A stretch of DNA of 64,000 nucleotides from RSA9 sp036381195 (GTDB lineage Bacteria > Gemmatimonadota > Gemmatimonadetes > Longimicrobiales > RSA9), in contig DASVDH010000018.1 in NCBI GenBank assembly GCA_036381195.1, forward strand, positions 62,001 through 126,000. Direction: 5' to 3'. Below are positions 32,962 through 41,864 of the stretch, piece by piece. The position numbers and the translations under genes were made by a program. The notes beneath the pieces were generated by a model that was given only the letters and a program-made list of their open reading frames with translations, was not told the DNA's origin and ran no database searches. Numbering within the stretch: the first letter of the stretch is position 1; each line of letters starts with the position of its first letter.

Positions 32962-33038
32962 CTTGACAACGGCTCAGCCCGACCGAACCCTCCACGCGTC
33001 TCGCGTTCCCCGACCCCGAGCCCGGCGACCATGCCCAC
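32962..33038 (+). repeat. Direct repeat B, copy 1
   Basis: These 77 bases match 35848-35924 at 70 positions, including CTTGACAAC, CGCGTCTCGCGTTCCCCGA and the ATGCCCAC start of the Gfo/Idh/MocA gene. Here the ATG at 33031 opens no gene. Repeats A and B lie side by side in this copy but flank the kelch-like gene in the other. Confidence 0.85.
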
Positions 33039-33079
33039 GCCACACCGCGCGCGCCGCATGTACGGTAGACGCTTCCATG

Positions 33080-33631
33080 CTAACGCTCCGGCGTGAACTG
33101 AACTGTGCGCACCATGACGAGCACGAGCCGCTGTATCTCCCGATCGCGACGGTAGCCGTACACCGTCAGCGGTTGAAAGGTCGTGTCACCACTCGGCCCA
33201 TCTGAAGGCCAGTGCGCTCCGGCGAACAGCAGGTCTTGCTCCCTGAACACCACGATCCTGGCCAGGCGCCCGCCGATCTCCTCGGTGCAGGAACGAAATC
33301 CCGGCTCGTACACGTACCTTCGGAGCTCGTCCGCGAACTGACGTCGCACGTAACCTACGACGTTTCCCGCGGCGTCGGCCCACTCGTCCCCCTCGCCGAC
33401 GTGGCCAATTTCACGCACGACCCGTTCGTAGCCTGGTGGAATGGCGAAGGTGAACGTCCGGCGCTCGATGGTCGTCCAACCTTCCACACGCATGTCCGGC
33501 GCGGGGCACGGCGGAACCGGCCCGAGCAACCCCGCAACGTGGCATCCGGTCAGGGCCATCAGCGCAACGACACAGGCGAGCGGCGAAGGAAGCACGCGTG
33601 GACCGTGAGCATGCGATCCTGCCCGGTACAT
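33080..33631 (-). CDS. Small lipoprotein of unknown function
   Basis: A 183-residue protein. The first 30 residues form a lipoprotein signal with the lipobox MALTGC, so Cys30 would be lipidated. After a proline-rich linker (GPVPPCPAPD), the sequence gives FAIPPGYERVVREIGHVGEGDEWADAAGN and other beta-rich stretches, with no family I recognise. The gene and its surroundings (about 33050-33920) have visibly less G+C than the rest of the window, suggesting recent arrival. It faces the flavin reductase gene. Promoter candidate at 33769-33797. Confidence 0.75.
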   Translation of the reverse strand: MYRAGSHAHGPRVLPSPLACVVALMALTGCHVAGLLGPVPPCPAPDMRVEGWTTIERRTFTFAIPPGYERVVREIGHVGEGDEWADAAGNVVGYVRRQFADELRRYVYEPGFRSCTEEIGGRLARIVVFREQDLLFAGAHWPSDGPSGDTTFQPLTVYGYRRDREIQRLVLVMVRTVQFTPER

Positions 33632-33992
33632 GTGGATGCCCTTCGAGTCTCTGGCCTGCTACGCTCCTGCCGGCCAAGTGATAACGAGAACGGTACGATT
33701 ACGGGGGGCTCTCGTCCGAAGAAGAACCGTGCCTCGTACTGTCCACCTACATGTACTGTGTTTCCCGCAAGGAATGTCCTCACCTTTCCCGTGTCAAGTC
33801 TCCTCTGGCCAACCGGTCATGCCGGATCCTGCGCCCGGTCCGCCGTGAAATGCAGCGCAGGTTCCGCCAGCATACCACAACGCCTTCGGATTCCTCTCGT
33901 GCTCGTTCCGCCCGCCCTTCCGACGTGACGATCCGGCTGCGGTCTTCGTCATCCGATTCGAGCTCTCCCCGGCACATCCGAGGTGATGCAAA
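33632..33992. other. Intergenic gap with low-GC sequence and promoter
   Basis: The 361-base gap between the lipoprotein and the kelch-like gene includes the lipoprotein promoter, repeat A copy 2 at its end, and lower-GC sequence with no other feature I can support. Confidence 0.5.
33769..33797 (-). promoter_or_regulatory. Promoter candidate for the lipoprotein gene
   Basis: Minus-strand TTGACA (33797-33792), a 17-base spacer and TTCCTT (33774-33769), about 140 bases before the ATG at 33631. Confidence 0.45.
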
Positions 33993-34010
33993 GTGCGACG
34001 TGTGGCCGGA
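33946..34010 (+). repeat. Direct repeat A, copy 2
   Basis: Matches 32871-32935 with about 10 differences in 65 bases. It covers the ribosome-binding site GAGGTGAT, the GTG start at 33993 and six codons of the kelch-like gene. Confidence 0.8.
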
Positions 34011-35699
34011 TTCTTCCTCCTCTCCCTGGTCCTGGTGGCTTGCGGTGACGACGACGGCTCCGGGCCCCAGGAGGCGGCGTTCACCCTCGACTCCATCGCT
34101 CCGCGATCCGGCACCGCCGGCACGGAGATCACCGTCTACGGCGGCGGCCTGGCGGCGGAGGACAGCTTTCTGGTCTTCTTCGACACGCTGGAGTCTCCGC
34201 GCGTCCAGCGCGCGGGCGGGCAGCTCTACGCGCTGGCGCCCGCCGGGCTCGAGGCCGGCATCACGTACGACGTGCGCGTCGAGCGCGTGGGCGGCGGTGC
34301 GGAGACGCTCGCGGCCGCGTACACGGCCGTGCCGCCCACCGTGCTGCGCGTGAACGGCGCGAGCAAGACGACGGGCCTCGTGGGCATGACGATCCTGCTC
34401 GAGGGCGCCGCCTTCGGCGATGACATGGCGCTGGCCGAGGGGCGCGTCTTCTTCCGGGGCGCCGGCGGCTCGGCGATCCAGGCGACCATCGCGAACCCCG
34501 CGGGCGACTGGGCGGACGGCTTCATCGTCACAGCCGTGCCGGCGGGGACAGCGGACACCTCGCTGATCTGGGTCGAGACGGCGACCGGCGCGAGCGATTC
34601 CGTGGAGTTCCGGCTGATCACGACCGGCTCGTTCAGCCCCAGCGTCATCGACTGGACGCTGACGACGCCGCTGCCGCAACCGCTCGCGGGCCCGGGCGCG
34701 GCGTTCGTCCGCGTGGAGGCGGGCGCTGCGCCGGCCGATTACGTCTTCGTGCTGGGCGGCGCGGATACGCTGGGCGTGGCCACGACGACGGCCGTGCGCG
34801 CGCGTGTGCTCGAGACGGGCGCGCTCGAGTCGTGGGAGGCGGCCGGGCCGCCGCTTCCCGAAGCGCGCGCGTACCATGCCACCGCCGTCGCGACGCCGTT
34901 CACCGCGCCGCTGGACACGCTGACCGCGGCGGTCGTGTACGTGCTGGGCGGGAAGGACGCAAACGGCCGGACCGTCTCGGGCGTGTTCGCCGCGCGCGTG
35001 GGGCTGGGCGGCGACATCTCCGCGTGGCAGCCGATGACGCCGCTGCCGCAGCCCCTGCACTCTGCAGGCGTCGCGGTCTTCCGCGGCTACGTCTACCTGG
35101 CCGGCGGCGCGGACACGCTGGATGCGGCCGTGGCCGGCGCCTACCGCGCGCGCATCGGCGCGGACGGCGCGCTGGGCGCGTGGGAGCCGATCGCCTCGCT
35201 GCCCCAGCCCACGGCGTACGCTCCGCTGATCGGCTTCGGGCCGTACCTGTACCTCGTGGGCGGCGAGACCGGAACGAGCGCGCCGGCGCGGTCCACGCTC
35301 ACGACCGGCGAGACCGCGAGCGTGCGCCATGCCCGGATCGACCTGCGCACGGGCAACCTGGATGCGACCGGCTGGATGGCGCTGCCCGGCGCCATGGCGA
35401 AGGCGAGGAGCAAGCACGCCAGCGTCGTCGGGGGCGGCGTGCTGTTCACCACGTCGGGCGTCTACTCGGGCAACCCCGGCTCCAGCGAGAACACGTACGC
35501 GCCGATCAACGCCGACGGTACGAGTGGGTCCTGGCTGGGGGCCACCGGCGCGGAGACGATCCAGGCCGAGACCGGCTACGCGCTGTACAACCAGGCCGCC
35601 GTCTACTTCGTGAATTCGGCAGGGGACGGGCACGTGATCGTGCTGGGCGGCGCGAACCGCGCGACGGGCCGGGCCTCGGCGGCGGTCGTGTACTACTGA
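33993..35699 (+). CDS. Lipoprotein with IPT/TIG and kelch-like repeats
   Basis: A 568-residue lipoprotein. The signal ends in VLVAC, so Cys17 would be lipidated, and a short acidic stretch (GDDDGSGP) follows. Residues about 28-215 hold two IPT/TIG-like beta-sandwich domains (DSIAPRSGTAGTEITVYGGGL, VNGASKTTGLVGMTILLEG). From about 240 onward come kelch-like units (YVFVLGGADTLG, VVYVLGGKDANG, YVYLAGGADTLD, YLYLVGGETG, HVIVLGGANRATG), which form a beta-propeller. The GTG at 33993 follows GAGGTGATG. The predicted location is the outer membrane or the surface. The function is unknown. The gene end leads into repeat B copy 2 and the Gfo/Idh/MocA gene. Confidence 0.85.
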   Translation: MRRVAGFFLLSLVLVACGDDDGSGPQEAAFTLDSIAPRSGTAGTEITVYGGGLAAEDSFLVFFDTLESPRVQRAGGQLYALAPAGLEAGITYDVRVERVGGGAETLAAAYTAVPPTVLRVNGASKTTGLVGMTILLEGAAFGDDMALAEGRVFFRGAGGSAIQATIANPAGDWADGFIVTAVPAGTADTSLIWVETATGASDSVEFRLITTGSFSPSVIDWTLTTPLPQPLAGPGAAFVRVEAGAAPADYVFVLGGADTLGVATTTAVRARVLETGALESWEAAGPPLPEARAYHATAVATPFTAPLDTLTAAVVYVLGGKDANGRTVSGVFAARVGLGGDISAWQPMTPLPQPLHSAGVAVFRGYVYLAGGADTLDAAVAGAYRARIGADGALGAWEPIASLPQPTAYAPLIGFGPYLYLVGGETGTSAPARSTLTTGETASVRHARIDLRTGNLDATGWMALPGAMAKARSKHASVVGGGVLFTTSGVYSGNPGSSENTYAPINADGTSGSWLGATGAETIQAETGYALYNQAAVYFVNSAGDGHVIVLGGANRATGRASAAVVYY

Positions 35700-35847
35700 G
35701 CGCCGGGCGCGGGGCGGCGCGATCGCGGGCCGCCCCGCGCCGTGGTGCGGCCCCGGCGCCCGCGCGACCGGCCGCCTCCCTTCCATCGGCGGCGCATCCG
35801 CGCGGCCGCGCCCCCTCAAGGCGCCGGAGCCCGCGGGCGCGTCCACC

Positions 35848-35924
35848 CTTGACAACCCCCCGGCCCGACCGAACCCTACACGCGTCTCGCGTTCCCCGAC
35901 CCCGAGCCCGGCACCCATGCCCAC
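35848..35924 (+). repeat. Direct repeat B, copy 2 (start region of the Gfo/Idh/MocA gene)
   Basis: Matches 32962-33038 with 7 differences in 77 bases. It contains TTGACA at 35849-35854, which may be a -35 element, and ends with the first codons of the gene at 35917. Confidence 0.85.
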
Positions 35925-37038
35925 CCTCAACGTCGCCATGATCGGCTACGCGTTCATGGGCAAGGCCCACAGCAACGCGTGGCGGCAGGTCACGCCGTTC
36001 TTCGCGCCGCGGCTGACGCCGCGGCTCAAGGTCATCGCGGGCCGCACGCGCGAGAAGGTCGAGGCCGCAGCGCGCGCCTACGGCTGGGAGGAGGCCGCGA
36101 CCGACTGGCGCGAGGTCGTCGCGCGGCCGGACATCGACCTCGTCGACATCTGCACGCCCGGCGACTCGCACGCCGAGATCGCGATCGCCGCCGCGCGCGC
36201 CGGCAAGCACGTGCTGTGCGAGAAGCCGCTCGCCAACGACGTCGAGAGCGCGGAGCGCATGCTCACCGCCGCGGAGGAGGCCGGCGTCATCCATATGGTC
36301 TGCCACAACTACCGCCGGGCGCCTGCCGTCATGCTCGCGAAGCGGCTCACCGAGGAGGGCCGGCTCGGCGAGATCCGCCACTTCCGCGGCACCTACCTCC
36401 AGGACTGGATCGTGGACCCGGACTTCCCCCGCGTCTGGCGGCTGCGGCGCGAGTCCGCCGGCTCGGGCGCGCTCGGCGACCTCGGCTCGCACGTCATTGA
36501 CCTCGCCCGCTCCCTCGCCGGCGAGATCGCCGAGGTGAGCGGGCTGCTCCGCACGTTCGTCACGGAGCGCCCGCTGCCGGACCGGCCGGACCGCAAGGGG
36601 GAGGTCGACGTCGACGACGCCGCGCTCGCGCTCGTCCGCTTCGAGAGCGGCGCGATCGGCTCGATCGAGGCCACGCGCATGGCGCCCGGCCGCAAGAACC
36701 ACAACCGCTTCGAGATCAACGGCAGCGACGGCAGTCTCGCCTTCGACCTCGAGCGCATGAACGAGCTCGAGCTGTTCCTGCGCAGCGACCCGGAGGAGAT
36801 GCAGGGCTTCCGCACGGTCCTGGCGACCGACCCCTCGCACCCGTACGTCGCGTCCTGGTGGCCGCCCGGCCACATCATCGGCTACGAGCACACGTTCACG
36901 CACACGATCTACGACCTGCTCGAAGCGATCGCGGACGGCCGCGTGCCCGAGCCCAGCTTCCGGGATGGCGTGCGCAACCAGCGCGTGCTCGCGGCGATCG
37001 AGCGCTCCGCGGCTGACGGGCGTTGGGTCGCGGTGTGA
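35917..37038 (+). CDS. Gfo/Idh/MocA family NAD(P)-dependent oxidoreductase
   Basis: A 373-residue dehydrogenase-like protein. The Rossmann domain opens with NVAMIGYAFMGKAHSNAW and contains LVDICTPGDSHAEIAIAAA and the catalytic-region CEKPLANDV, typical of Gfo/Idh/MocA enzymes that oxidise sugars and inositols. It lacks a signal, unlike the GH109-like member at 14698. It is followed 36 bases later by a sugar isomerase/epimerase gene, and the pair is a common operon for inositol or rare sugar breakdown. The substrate is not known. Confidence 0.9.
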   Translation: MPTLNVAMIGYAFMGKAHSNAWRQVTPFFAPRLTPRLKVIAGRTREKVEAAARAYGWEEAATDWREVVARPDIDLVDICTPGDSHAEIAIAAARAGKHVLCEKPLANDVESAERMLTAAEEAGVIHMVCHNYRRAPAVMLAKRLTEEGRLGEIRHFRGTYLQDWIVDPDFPRVWRLRRESAGSGALGDLGSHVIDLARSLAGEIAEVSGLLRTFVTERPLPDRPDRKGEVDVDDAALALVRFESGAIGSIEATRMAPGRKNHNRFEINGSDGSLAFDLERMNELELFLRSDPEEMQGFRTVLATDPSHPYVASWWPPGHIIGYEHTFTHTIYDLLEAIADGRVPEPSFRDGVRNQRVLAAIERSAADGRWVAV

Positions 37039-37074
37039 GGCGGACACGCGAAACCCCATGACGAGGCGGCCAGC

Positions 37075-38037
37075 ATGAAGATCGGCGTGTTCACGGTGCT
37101 GTTCGGCGAGAAGCCGCTCGAGGAGACGCTCGATTACCTGGTGGACGCGGGCGTCGAAGCCGTTGAGATCGGCACCGGCGCGTACCCCGGCAGCGCGCAC
37201 TGCGACCCGGAGGCGCTGCTCGCGGATCCCGCGAAGCTGGACGCGTTCCGCGCCGCGATCGAGCGCCGCGGACTGGTCCTCAGCGCGCTCTCCTGCCACG
37301 GCAATCCGCTGCACCCGGACGAGCGGCTCGCGGCCGCGCACCACGCGGTCTTCGCGAAGACGCTCGAGCTCGCCGCGCAGCTGGGCGTCGGCCGCGTCAT
37401 CACCTTCAGCGGCTGCCCCGGCGGCGGGCCGGGGGCGACGCGGCCCAACTGGATCGTCTCGCCCTGGCCGCCGGAGTTCGCGGAGATGCTCGAGTGGCAG
37501 TGGCGCGAGCGCGTGGTGCCCTACTGGCGCGAGGCCGCGGAGCTCGCGCGGCGCGCGGGCGTCCGGGTCGCCATCGAGATGCACCCGAACTTCGTCGTCT
37601 ACAACCCCGAGACGATGCTGCGGCTGCGGGAGGTCGCGCCGGACGTGATCGGCTGCAACTTCGACCCGAGCCACCTGTTCTGGCAGGGTGTGGACCCGGT
37701 GGCCGCGATCCGCGCTCTCGGGGATGCGATCTTCCACGTGCACGCGAAGGACTGCCGGCTGGACCGACAGAACATCGCGCTGAACGGCGTGCTGGACGCG
37801 AAGAAGTACACGCGCGAGCGCGAGCGCTCCTGGATCTTCCGCACCGTCGGCTACGGCAACGAGGCGCTGGTGTGGAAGGACATCGTGAGCGCGCTGCGCA
37901 TGGCGGGCTACGACTTCGTGCTCAGCATCGAGCACGAGGACAGCCTGATGTCGCCGGCCGAGGGGCTGGCGAAGGCGATCGCGTTCCTGAAGGGAGTCGT
38001 GATCCGCGAGGCGGCGGGCGAGGCGTACTGGGCGTGA
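37075..38037 (+). CDS. Sugar phosphate isomerase/epimerase (xylose isomerase-like TIM barrel)
   Basis: A 320-residue AP_endonuc_2-type TIM-barrel protein. IAIEMHPNFVVYNPE, GCNFDPSHLFWQGVDPVAAI and HVHAKDCRLD supply the metal-binding Glu, Asp, His and His typical of these isomerases, and a further conserved Glu occurs in LSIEHEDS. It is likely the partner of the oxidoreductase upstream, acting on the same ketosugar or inositol-derived intermediate. The ATG at 37075 follows the preceding stop by 36 bases, so the two genes form an operon. Confidence 0.9.
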   Translation: MKIGVFTVLFGEKPLEETLDYLVDAGVEAVEIGTGAYPGSAHCDPEALLADPAKLDAFRAAIERRGLVLSALSCHGNPLHPDERLAAAHHAVFAKTLELAAQLGVGRVITFSGCPGGGPGATRPNWIVSPWPPEFAEMLEWQWRERVVPYWREAAELARRAGVRVAIEMHPNFVVYNPETMLRLREVAPDVIGCNFDPSHLFWQGVDPVAAIRALGDAIFHVHAKDCRLDRQNIALNGVLDAKKYTRERERSWIFRTVGYGNEALVWKDIVSALRMAGYDFVLSIEHEDSLMSPAEGLAKAIAFLKGVVIREAAGEAYWA

Positions 38038-38181
38038 GGCTGGCCGGGCGCCCTGCCCCTCGTTTCGGGGACGCCGCCGCCCGTTCCTCCCGACCCGTGT
38101 GATCCTGCCGCCCGCGCGCCCCGCCCGGCTGGGCGCGGACAGGCGCGGCCACCCGGGCGGACGGGCAAGGGCGGCGAGGCC

Positions 38182-39810
38182 TCACTTCCCGCCCGTCGCT
38201 TCCGCCTTGCGCAGCGTCGGGTAGGTGATGCCGAGCTGCTCGAGGTAGGTGTCGAAGCGCGTCTCGTCGTAGTAGTACTTCCGCAGCTCCGGCCGGTACT
38301 CCTCCATGATCTCCCGGTTCAGCCAGATCGGCGGCGGGTCGTTGGCCGTGATGAACGGCGTGTACTTCGTGTCCTTGGTCTGGACGTCGCGGAAGTAGGC
38401 CCAGGCGTCCTCGATCAGCTTCGGCGTCATGAACAGCTCGAGCGTCGCGCGGGCCAGCACCTTCGCGCCGGCGGTCGCGCCCTTGTGCGCGATGGGCGTC
38501 GCCATCGCGATCGCGCTCGACCAGCTATGGCCCGGCAGACCCGGGATGTTCGAGGGGAAGCGCAGCGTCACGGTGGGCACGACCCAGGAGATGTCCCCGA
38601 TGTCATCCGAGCCGCCGCTCACCGGCCGGCGCACCGGCCCCTGGAGCGAGTCCAGCTCCACGGCCAGGCCGCTCGTGTCCCTGCTGCCCACCTCCTTCTG
38701 CACGGCCCTGGCCAGCATCTGGTCCGCCTCGCTCCACTGCGGCAGTCCCACGGCGCGGATGTGCCGGTCCACCGTCTCGGCGATCACCTTGTTGAAATGC
38801 CGCGGCCACGCCGTGCCCAGGATGCGGTACGTCATCTCCGTGTCCGTCATCCGCGCGGCGCCCTCCGCGATGCGGATCGCGATGTCGAAGTTGCGGCGGA
38901 TCTCCGGGTAGGCGATCTCGCGGATGTAGTACCAGACGGAGGCCCGCGACGGCACCACGTTCGGCTGGTCGCCGCCATCCGGGATCACGTAGTGCGAGCG
39001 CTGCTCGGGGCGCAGGTGCTCGCGCCGGTAGTTCCAGCCGATGTTCATCAGCTCGACCGCGTCCAGCGCGCTCCGCGCGCGCCACGGCGCGCCGGCGCTG
39101 TGCGCGGACTCGCCCGTGAAGATGAACTCGACGGAGACCAGCCCCGTCCCGCTCGCCGCGCCCCAGCTCACGCTGAGGTTGCTGCTCACGTGCGTGAAGA
39201 TCACGGCGTCCACATCCTTGAAGCGGCCGTCCCGGACGAACCACGCCTTGGAGGCGACCAGCTCCTCCGCCACGCCGGGCCACAGCACGAGCGTGCCCGG
39301 GATCTTCTCCCGCTCCATGATCTTCTTCACCGCGAGCGCGGCGGTCACGTTCACCGCCTGCCCCGAGTTGTGCCCCTCGCCATGGCCAGGCGCGCCCTCG
39401 ACCAGCGGGTCGTGGTACGCCACGCCCGGCTTCTGGCTGGCCTTGGGGATGCCGTCGATGTCGCTGCCCAGCGCGATCACCGGCTCGCCCGAGCCCCACG
39501 TCGCCCACCACGCCGTGGGGATCCCGGAGATCCCCTCCTCGACCTGGAAGCCGTTCTGCCGCAGCAGGTTCACCAGGTATCGCGACGTCTCGACCTCCTG
39601 GAACCCGAGCTCCGAGAAGCTGAAGATCTTGTCTACCATGACCTGCGTCAGCTTCCGGTTCGCCTCGACCTCGGCGGTGACTTCCTCGAGCAGCCGGTTC
39701 AGCCGCCGGGACTGGGCCGCGGCCGGCTGCGGCAGCAGCGCGAGGGCGAGAAGCAGCGTGGGGAGCCGCGGGACGTTGCGCGCACGCACGATCAGCGTCG
39801 AACGGAACAT
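38182..39810 (-). CDS. M20-type amidohydrolase (AbgB-like)
   Basis: A 542-residue secreted hydrolase of the M20/AbgB peptidase family (amidohydrolases of p-aminobenzoyl-glutamate utilisation type). A signal peptide ends near PAAAQS. Motifs include ALGSDIDGIPKASQ, PGHGEGHNSGQ with a metal His, and THVSSNLSVSWG, with a normal dimerisation insertion after residue 240. The promoter is not clear. It is convergent with the isomerase gene and lies just downstream of the D-aminoacylase gene (108-base gap), so both may serve amide or peptide scavenging. Confidence 0.88.
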   Translation of the reverse strand: MFRSTLIVRARNVPRLPTLLLALALLPQPAAAQSRRLNRLLEEVTAEVEANRKLTQVMVDKIFSFSELGFQEVETSRYLVNLLRQNGFQVEEGISGIPTAWWATWGSGEPVIALGSDIDGIPKASQKPGVAYHDPLVEGAPGHGEGHNSGQAVNVTAALAVKKIMEREKIPGTLVLWPGVAEELVASKAWFVRDGRFKDVDAVIFTHVSSNLSVSWGAASGTGLVSVEFIFTGESAHSAGAPWRARSALDAVELMNIGWNYRREHLRPEQRSHYVIPDGGDQPNVVPSRASVWYYIREIAYPEIRRNFDIAIRIAEGAARMTDTEMTYRILGTAWPRHFNKVIAETVDRHIRAVGLPQWSEADQMLARAVQKEVGSRDTSGLAVELDSLQGPVRRPVSGGSDDIGDISWVVPTVTLRFPSNIPGLPGHSWSSAIAMATPIAHKGATAGAKVLARATLELFMTPKLIEDAWAYFRDVQTKDTKYTPFITANDPPPIWLNREIMEEYRPELRKYYYDETRFDTYLEQLGITYPTLRKAEATGGK

Positions 39811-39917
39811 GGTGCACTCCGGAAGTCGAGGTTCGCTCGGGTTGCGGCACCTCAGCGGACCTGGCACGAGATAGCGCGCGGCCGGCCGCGTGGCAAGCCG
39901 GGCGGCGCGGGCCGCCC

Positions 39918-41519
39918 TCATGCCGCGCTCCGGCCGCGCCGCAGCACCTTGCCCGGCCGCGCCTCCGTGAACCGCCCGCCGTCTACCACCGGCACGCCGT
40001 TCACGATCACGTACGGGATGCCTTCCGGGTACTGGTGCGGGTCCTCGAAGGTGGCGCGGTCCGCCACGGTCTCCGGGTCGAAGACGACGAGGTCGGCCCA
40101 CGCGCCCTCGGCGATCCGGCCGCGGTCCGCGAGCCCGAGACGGTCGGCGGGCAGCGTCGTCATCTTGCGCACGGCCTCCTCGAGCGTCAGCACGCCACGC
40201 TCGCGCACGTAGCGCGCGAGCACGCGCGGGAACGTGCCGTACCAGCGCGGGTGTGGATGGCCCTCGCCGGGCTGCGTGAGCCGGCCGTCCGACGCAATGG
40301 CGGTGTGAGGGTAGCGCATGATCCGCTCGACGTCGCCCTCGTCCAGCACGTGGTAGATCGCGCTCGCCCCGCCACGCCGGATCGCCTCGATCACCAGCTC
40401 GGCGCCGGTCGCGAGCGTGGGCGGCCGACCCTCGCGCTCCGCCCAGTCGCGCAGCGTGCGGCCCTCGAGCGTGCGGTCCCAGGCGACGCGCGCGAGCTGC
40501 ACGCGCGAGAGGTCGCCGCCGCCGCGGTCGTTCTCGAGGTTCCAGATGATGCCGCGCACGATGCTGTCACGCAGCGCGGGCGTCTCCAACCGGCGCAGGA
40601 AGGCGCTGTCCCCGCCTGCGAGCGCCCAGCTCGGCACGAGCACGCTGATGCCCGTGTAGGTCGCGGTGTAGGGGTACTGGTCGGCCATCGCGTCCGTGCC
40701 CGCGGCGCGCGCCGAGTCGATCATCGCCAGCGTACGCTCGCTCGAGCCCCACATCGGCTTGCCGACCACCTTGTGGTGCGTGAGCACGACCGGGATGCCC
40801 GCGCGCCGGCCGATCTCGAGCGCTTCGGCCACGCCATCGAGCAGGCGCAGCCCTTCGTCGCGCAGATGCGAGGTGTAGATCCCGCCGTGCTCGGCGGCCA
40901 CGCGCGCGAGCTCGACGACCTCGTCGGTCGTGGCGAACGCGCCCGGCACGTAGCGCAGCCCGGTGGACAGGCCGAATGCGCCCTCCTCCATCGCCTGCGC
41001 GACGAGCTCGCGCATGCGCGCCAGCTCCTCGGCCGTGGGTGCGCGGTTCGCCGTCCCCATGACCCGGCGACGGATGGTGTTGTGCCCCGCCAGGAAGGCC
41101 ACGTTCATGCCGAGACCCGCCGCCTGCGCCGAGTCCAGGTACGGCGCGAGCGGCAAGGGAGCGGTGCCGTCCGGCCCACCGAGCGCGGTGGTCACGCCCT
41201 GCCGCACGTGGCTCTCCGCGCCCGGCAGCCGGAGCAGCGGGTCCAGGTGCGCGTGCAGGTCGATGAAGCCCGGGGCGACGACGTGGCCGGAGGCATCGAT
41301 CACGCGCGCCGCGCTCTCGCGGCGCAGCGGCTCGCGCGAGACGCGGACGATGCGGCCATCGCGTACAGCCACGTCCGCAGCGTAGCCCGGCGCGCCCGTG
41401 CCGTCCACCACCGTCCCGCCGGCGATCAGCAGGTCGTACGCCTCGCCTCCGCCACCGCCCGCGCCGCAGCCGGCGGACAGCAGCGCGAGCAGCGCGGCGA
41501 ACACGGCCGGAGCCCTCAT
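39918..41519 (-). CDS. Lipoprotein D-aminoacylase (N-acyl-D-amino acid deacylase family)
   Basis: A 533-residue amidohydrolase. The signal carries the lipobox LLSAGC, so Cys18 is lipidated. The TIM-barrel metal motif HAHLDP is at about residues 93-98, and VVLTHHKVVGKPMWG and GAFGLSTGLRYVPG are typical of D-aminoacylase and dihydroorotase-like proteins. The family cleaves N-acyl-D-amino acids; some members are periplasmic scavengers. The ATG at 41519 is preceded by GGGGTG. Promoter at 41558-41587. Confidence 0.9.
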   Translation of the reverse strand: MRAPAVFAALLALLSAGCGAGGGGGEAYDLLIAGGTVVDGTGAPGYAADVAVRDGRIVRVSREPLRRESAARVIDASGHVVAPGFIDLHAHLDPLLRLPGAESHVRQGVTTALGGPDGTAPLPLAPYLDSAQAAGLGMNVAFLAGHNTIRRRVMGTANRAPTAEELARMRELVAQAMEEGAFGLSTGLRYVPGAFATTDEVVELARVAAEHGGIYTSHLRDEGLRLLDGVAEALEIGRRAGIPVVLTHHKVVGKPMWGSSERTLAMIDSARAAGTDAMADQYPYTATYTGISVLVPSWALAGGDSAFLRRLETPALRDSIVRGIIWNLENDRGGGDLSRVQLARVAWDRTLEGRTLRDWAEREGRPPTLATGAELVIEAIRRGGASAIYHVLDEGDVERIMRYPHTAIASDGRLTQPGEGHPHPRWYGTFPRVLARYVRERGVLTLEEAVRKMTTLPADRLGLADRGRIAEGAWADLVVFDPETVADRATFEDPHQYPEGIPYVIVNGVPVVDGGRFTEARPGKVLRRGRSAA

Positions 41520-41557
41520 GACCGCACCCCTGTTCTCGCGTGGAAGGGATCGCGGAC

Positions 41558-41587
41558 AGGATACGGCGGGCCGGGGAATGCGGGCAA
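41558..41587 (-). promoter_or_regulatory. Promoter for the D-aminoacylase gene
   Basis: Minus-strand TTGCCC (41587-41582), an 18-base spacer and TATCCT (41563-41558), 38 bases before the ATG at 41519. The layout equals the promoter at 28095-28124. Confidence 0.6.
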
Positions 41588-41864
41588 GATGCGCGTTCGC
41601 AAAACGCTTGCTGATCGGCTCCTGGCGATGAGATGCTCGCGGCGCCGCATCCTTCGGGCGGCCACACGGCCGCATGCGCCGCGACAAGCCGGCACGGCGA
41701 GCCGGCCGGGAGACGACCATCCGGGAGGCCGCGGCCCGCGGGGTGGCCGCGGCGGACGCTCACTCCGCTCCTCTCCGCTCCTCGCCACCCCTGGCGCGCA
41801 TCAACATCCTCTGCATAGACTCCGCGCCGTTCGACATGACCCGCGCAACCTGGAGGAGTCCTGC

